64,000 nt of DNA from a virus, in IMG/VR virus record IMGVR_UViG_3300042889_001540, positions 38,064-102,063 of that record, one strand, 5' to 3'. The notes beneath the pieces were generated by a model. It was given only the letters and a program-made list of their open reading frames with translations. It had not been told where the DNA came from and searched no databases. Every line of letters begins with the position of its first letter. The first letter of the stretch is position 1. The translations under genes and the position numbers were made by a program. Of the stretch, positions 62,164-64,000 are shown one piece after another.

Positions 62164-64000
62164 ATGGATGTAAGTCTCGAGTCAAAAGCATTGTCCTTAT
62201 TGGAAACCTATGAAGGTGGTAATAACTACCTTATTGAATTAAAACGAAAGTCACAATTAAATAGAAAGTTTTACCCAACAAGGAGTCAATCAGAATACAT
62301 AATTAACAATCACGATAAACAACCCAAAGTTGCCAAGAAATGGGTAATTCTTGATACCTACTTCGCACAGAAACTTGCGGATGATAAATTGTATACTGAA
62401 ATACCACAAAAGGTATGGGTTGAGAAATTATTATCGGATAAAGAAAAAGCGTATCATATTTGGGGTAGAGTATTTGAAACCGAAGAGTTCCATCATTTTT
62501 GGTTACCTAAAGCGGCAATCATTAAAGATAACACCGTTAAAAACGTTGTAATTGATTATTCAAAATACTCTAATCGTCCTCCTCTTGAACATCAAAAAGA
62601 AGCCGTCCAAAAATTAGTTGAGAATAAGAAGTTTATTCTTGCTGACGATATGGGGTTGGGTAAAGCTGAATTTGTTGAGAATAAAGTATTTACCCCATAT
62701 GGTAGAAAAAGAATTGGAGATTTAGAAATTGGTGATGAAGTTATTGGTAGTGATGGTAAGAAATGTAATGTTCAAGGTGTTTATCCTCAAGGAATTAAAG
62801 ATTTATATAGAGTAACATTTAACGATGGAGTTTCTGTCTTAGTCTGTAAAGAACATTTATTTTCTGTTAGGGCGCGAAGTTTTGGTCATAATACTAAAAA
62901 TTCTCGTAATAAAAAAAACATTGTTTTATCTATTGGTCAAATGATTGATGAAGAATTATTTTTAGAAGTCTCAGGTGAGAAAAATAATATTAATAGAAAT
63001 TATAAATTTAAAACTTATTTTAAGGAAAAAGGAGGTAATAGTAAGTGGCAAATACCTATTGTTAAACCAATTGAATTTGTTGATAATGAAATCCCGGTAA
63101 ATCCTTATTTACTTGGGTTAATTTTAGGTGATGGAGGTATCAGTCAAAAAAGTATTATGTTTAGTTCCGCAGATGATGAAATCATAGAATATATTAAAGA
63201 ATTATTACCTGAAAATACTCAAATAATTAAAAAGAAAAATACTAAATATGATTATTCCATTACAAAAAAAAATGGTCACAATAATCCTATCACACAAATT
63301 CTTAAAAATTTAAATTTAATGGGTTGTACTTCTCATAATAAATTTGTCCCGGATTGTTTTAAATATACCTCAATTGAAAATAGATTAGAAATTTTAAAAG
63401 GTTTAATGGATACTGATGGAACTTGTTGCCTCAATAAAAAAGGAAATTTTGAAGGGACTGAATTTTCAACTGTATCGGAAAGATTATGTGATGATGTTAT
63501 TGAAATCGTACATAGTTTAGGTGGTATTGCCAGAAAAAAAAGTAGAACAACTAACTATACATACAAGGGTGAAAAAAAAGAAGGTAAAAAATCTTATAGA
63601 GTTAACATAAAATTACCATCAGGGATGAATCCATTTAAACTTAAAAGAAAATACGATTTATACAATACTCCCGAAAAATATAAGGTTGGTAGATATATTA
63701 AAGATATTAAATTTGAGGGTAATGGTGAGGCTATTTGTATTTCAGTAGATTCTCCTGATAAATTATATGTAACTGAACACGCAATTGTTACTCATAACAC
63801 AACTTCTACCATTATTGCCGCTTTAGAAACGGGAGCGAAGAAAATTTTAATTATTTGTCCCGCAACTCTTAAAATTAACTGGAAAAGAGAAATTGAAAAT
63901 TATTCGGATAGAAGTATCTATATCTCAGAAGGAAAACAATTTAGTACCGAAGATGATTTTGTTATCGTTAATTACGATATTATGAAGAATTTTCACGACC
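62164..64000 (+). CDS. SNF2-type helicase containing an intein (C-terminus off the right edge)
   Basis: At least 612 codons in the window; about 234 belong to the mature protein seen so far. The N-terminal 140 residues include a RIBOS-like region (KAYHIWGRVFETEEFHHFW); the ATPase begins at RPPLEHQKEAVQKLVENKKF, with motif I FILADDMGLGK split by the intein and resuming TTSTIIAALE, and motif Ia KILIICPATLKINWKREIE, the SNF2 pattern (SMARCAL1-like rather than UvsW). Motif II lies beyond the edge. Such helicases remodel forks or DNA-protein complexes. It reads rightward, divergent from the tail cluster, with its own start 55 bases from the neighbouring start. Confidence 0.9.
   Translation, partial: MDVSLESKALSLLETYEGGNNYLIELKRKSQLNRKFYPTRSQSEYIINNHDKQPKVAKKWVILDTYFAQKLADDKLYTEIPQKVWVEKLLSDKEKAYHIWGRVFETEEFHHFWLPKAAIIKDNTVKNVVIDYSKYSNRPPLEHQKEAVQKLVENKKFILADDMGLGKAEFVENKVFTPYGRKRIGDLEIGDEVIGSDGKKCNVQGVYPQGIKDLYRVTFNDGVSVLVCKEHLFSVRARSFGHNTKNSRNKKNIVLSIGQMIDEELFLEVSGEKNNINRNYKFKTYFKEKGGNSKWQIPIVKPIEFVDNEIPVNPYLLGLILGDGGISQKSIMFSSADDEIIEYIKELLPENTQIIKKKNTKYDYSITKKNGHNNPITQILKNLNLMGCTSHNKFVPDCFKYTSIENRLEILKGLMDTDGTCCLNKKGNFEGTEFSTVSERLCDDVIEIVHSLGGIARKKSRTTNYTYKGEKKEGKKSYRVNIKLPSGMNPFKLKRKYDLYNTPEKYKVGRYIKDIKFEGNGEAICISVDSPDKLYVTEHAIVTHNTTSTIIAALETGAKKILIICPATLKINWKREIENYSDRSIYISEGKQFSTEDDFVIVNYDIMKNFHD
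62665..63798 (+). other. Intein in the SNF2 helicase P-loop, with Ala at position 1
   Basis: 378 residues between GLGK and TTSTI. It starts AEFVENKVFTPYGRK, so residue 1 is Ala (GCT at 62665-62667), and ends AIVTHN before Thr+1. Hallmarks are present: RIGDLEIGDEVIGSDGK, CKEHLFSV, LAGLIDADG dodecapeptides YLLGLILGDGGI and ILKGLMDTDGTC, and the C-terminal CISVDSPDKLYVT block. It is clearly paralogous to the intein in the DnaB-type helicase, which has Cys1. With Ala1 the usual first step is impossible, so splicing would need direct attack by Thr+1 or be impaired. Confidence 0.93.

Noticed and set aside
1-64000. tRNA, rRNA or integrase genes
   Set aside because: No cloverleaf-like or rRNA sequence and no recombinase motif was noticed; gaps are all short (under about 180 bases).

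Overview
The window looks like 64 kb of an AT-rich, T4-like contractile-tailed phage (Caudoviricetes, myovirus morphology) that infects a member of the Bacteroidota, most likely a Flavobacterium-like host. The phage assignment rests on a recognisable tail sheath, tail tube, tape measure, gp53/gp25/gp6-type baseplate proteins, a gp32-type SSB, a UvsX-type recombinase, a T4-type flap exonuclease and class I ribonucleotide reductase. The host guess rests on SprB-type adhesin repeats in a tail protein, on PKD, IPT/TIG and carboxypeptidase-regulatory-like domains in other tail proteins, and on one promoter-like site of Bacteroidota type (TTG-N20-TATGTTTA) before the SSB gene. No tRNA, rRNA, CRISPR array, integrase or insertion sequence was seen.

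Almost everything is transcribed leftward (minus strand). From right to left: small genes of unknown role (59.1-62.1 kb), three of which share an N-terminal (I/L/V)xE leader; tail sheath, a HAD-like phosphatase, tail tube, a gp26/gp51-like tail chaperone with a probable +1 frameshifted extension, and the tape measure (51-59 kb); a 1684-aa OmpA-like structural protein, gp53-like wedge and a 2559-aa hub protein (38-51 kb). A replication and nucleotide block follows (26-37 kb): SSB, UvsX, HNH endonuclease with a small ribbon-helix-helix gene, exonuclease, a probable Acb2-type anti-CBASS sponge, an intein-containing DnaB-type helicase, NrdB and NrdA. The baseplate then resumes (gp25, gp6) and leads into about 24 kb of very large tail, fibre and adhesin genes (1-24 kb), interrupted by a second HNH endonuclease. 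The replication genes therefore sit inside the tail gene cluster.

Only two genes read rightward: a small ribbon-helix-helix protein (58,934-59,095) and an SNF2-type helicase (from 62,164, running off the right edge). The helicase carries an intein in its P-loop that starts with Ala instead of Cys. It is a paralogue of the Cys1 intein in the DnaB-type helicase P-loop.

Regulation visible in the sequence: strong hairpin terminators after nrdA, gene 37174-37875, the chaperone, the tail tube and the sheath; and a recurrent element, TATTTAT on the coding strand, found a few to about 40 bases upstream of many starts in short intergenic gaps, which I propose as a phage promoter element. Best leads for something new: the Acb2-like gene, the frameshifted chaperone, the Ala1 intein, the shared protease-site-like leader family, and the fibres made of SprB and cysteine-laddered Hep_Hag-type repeats.
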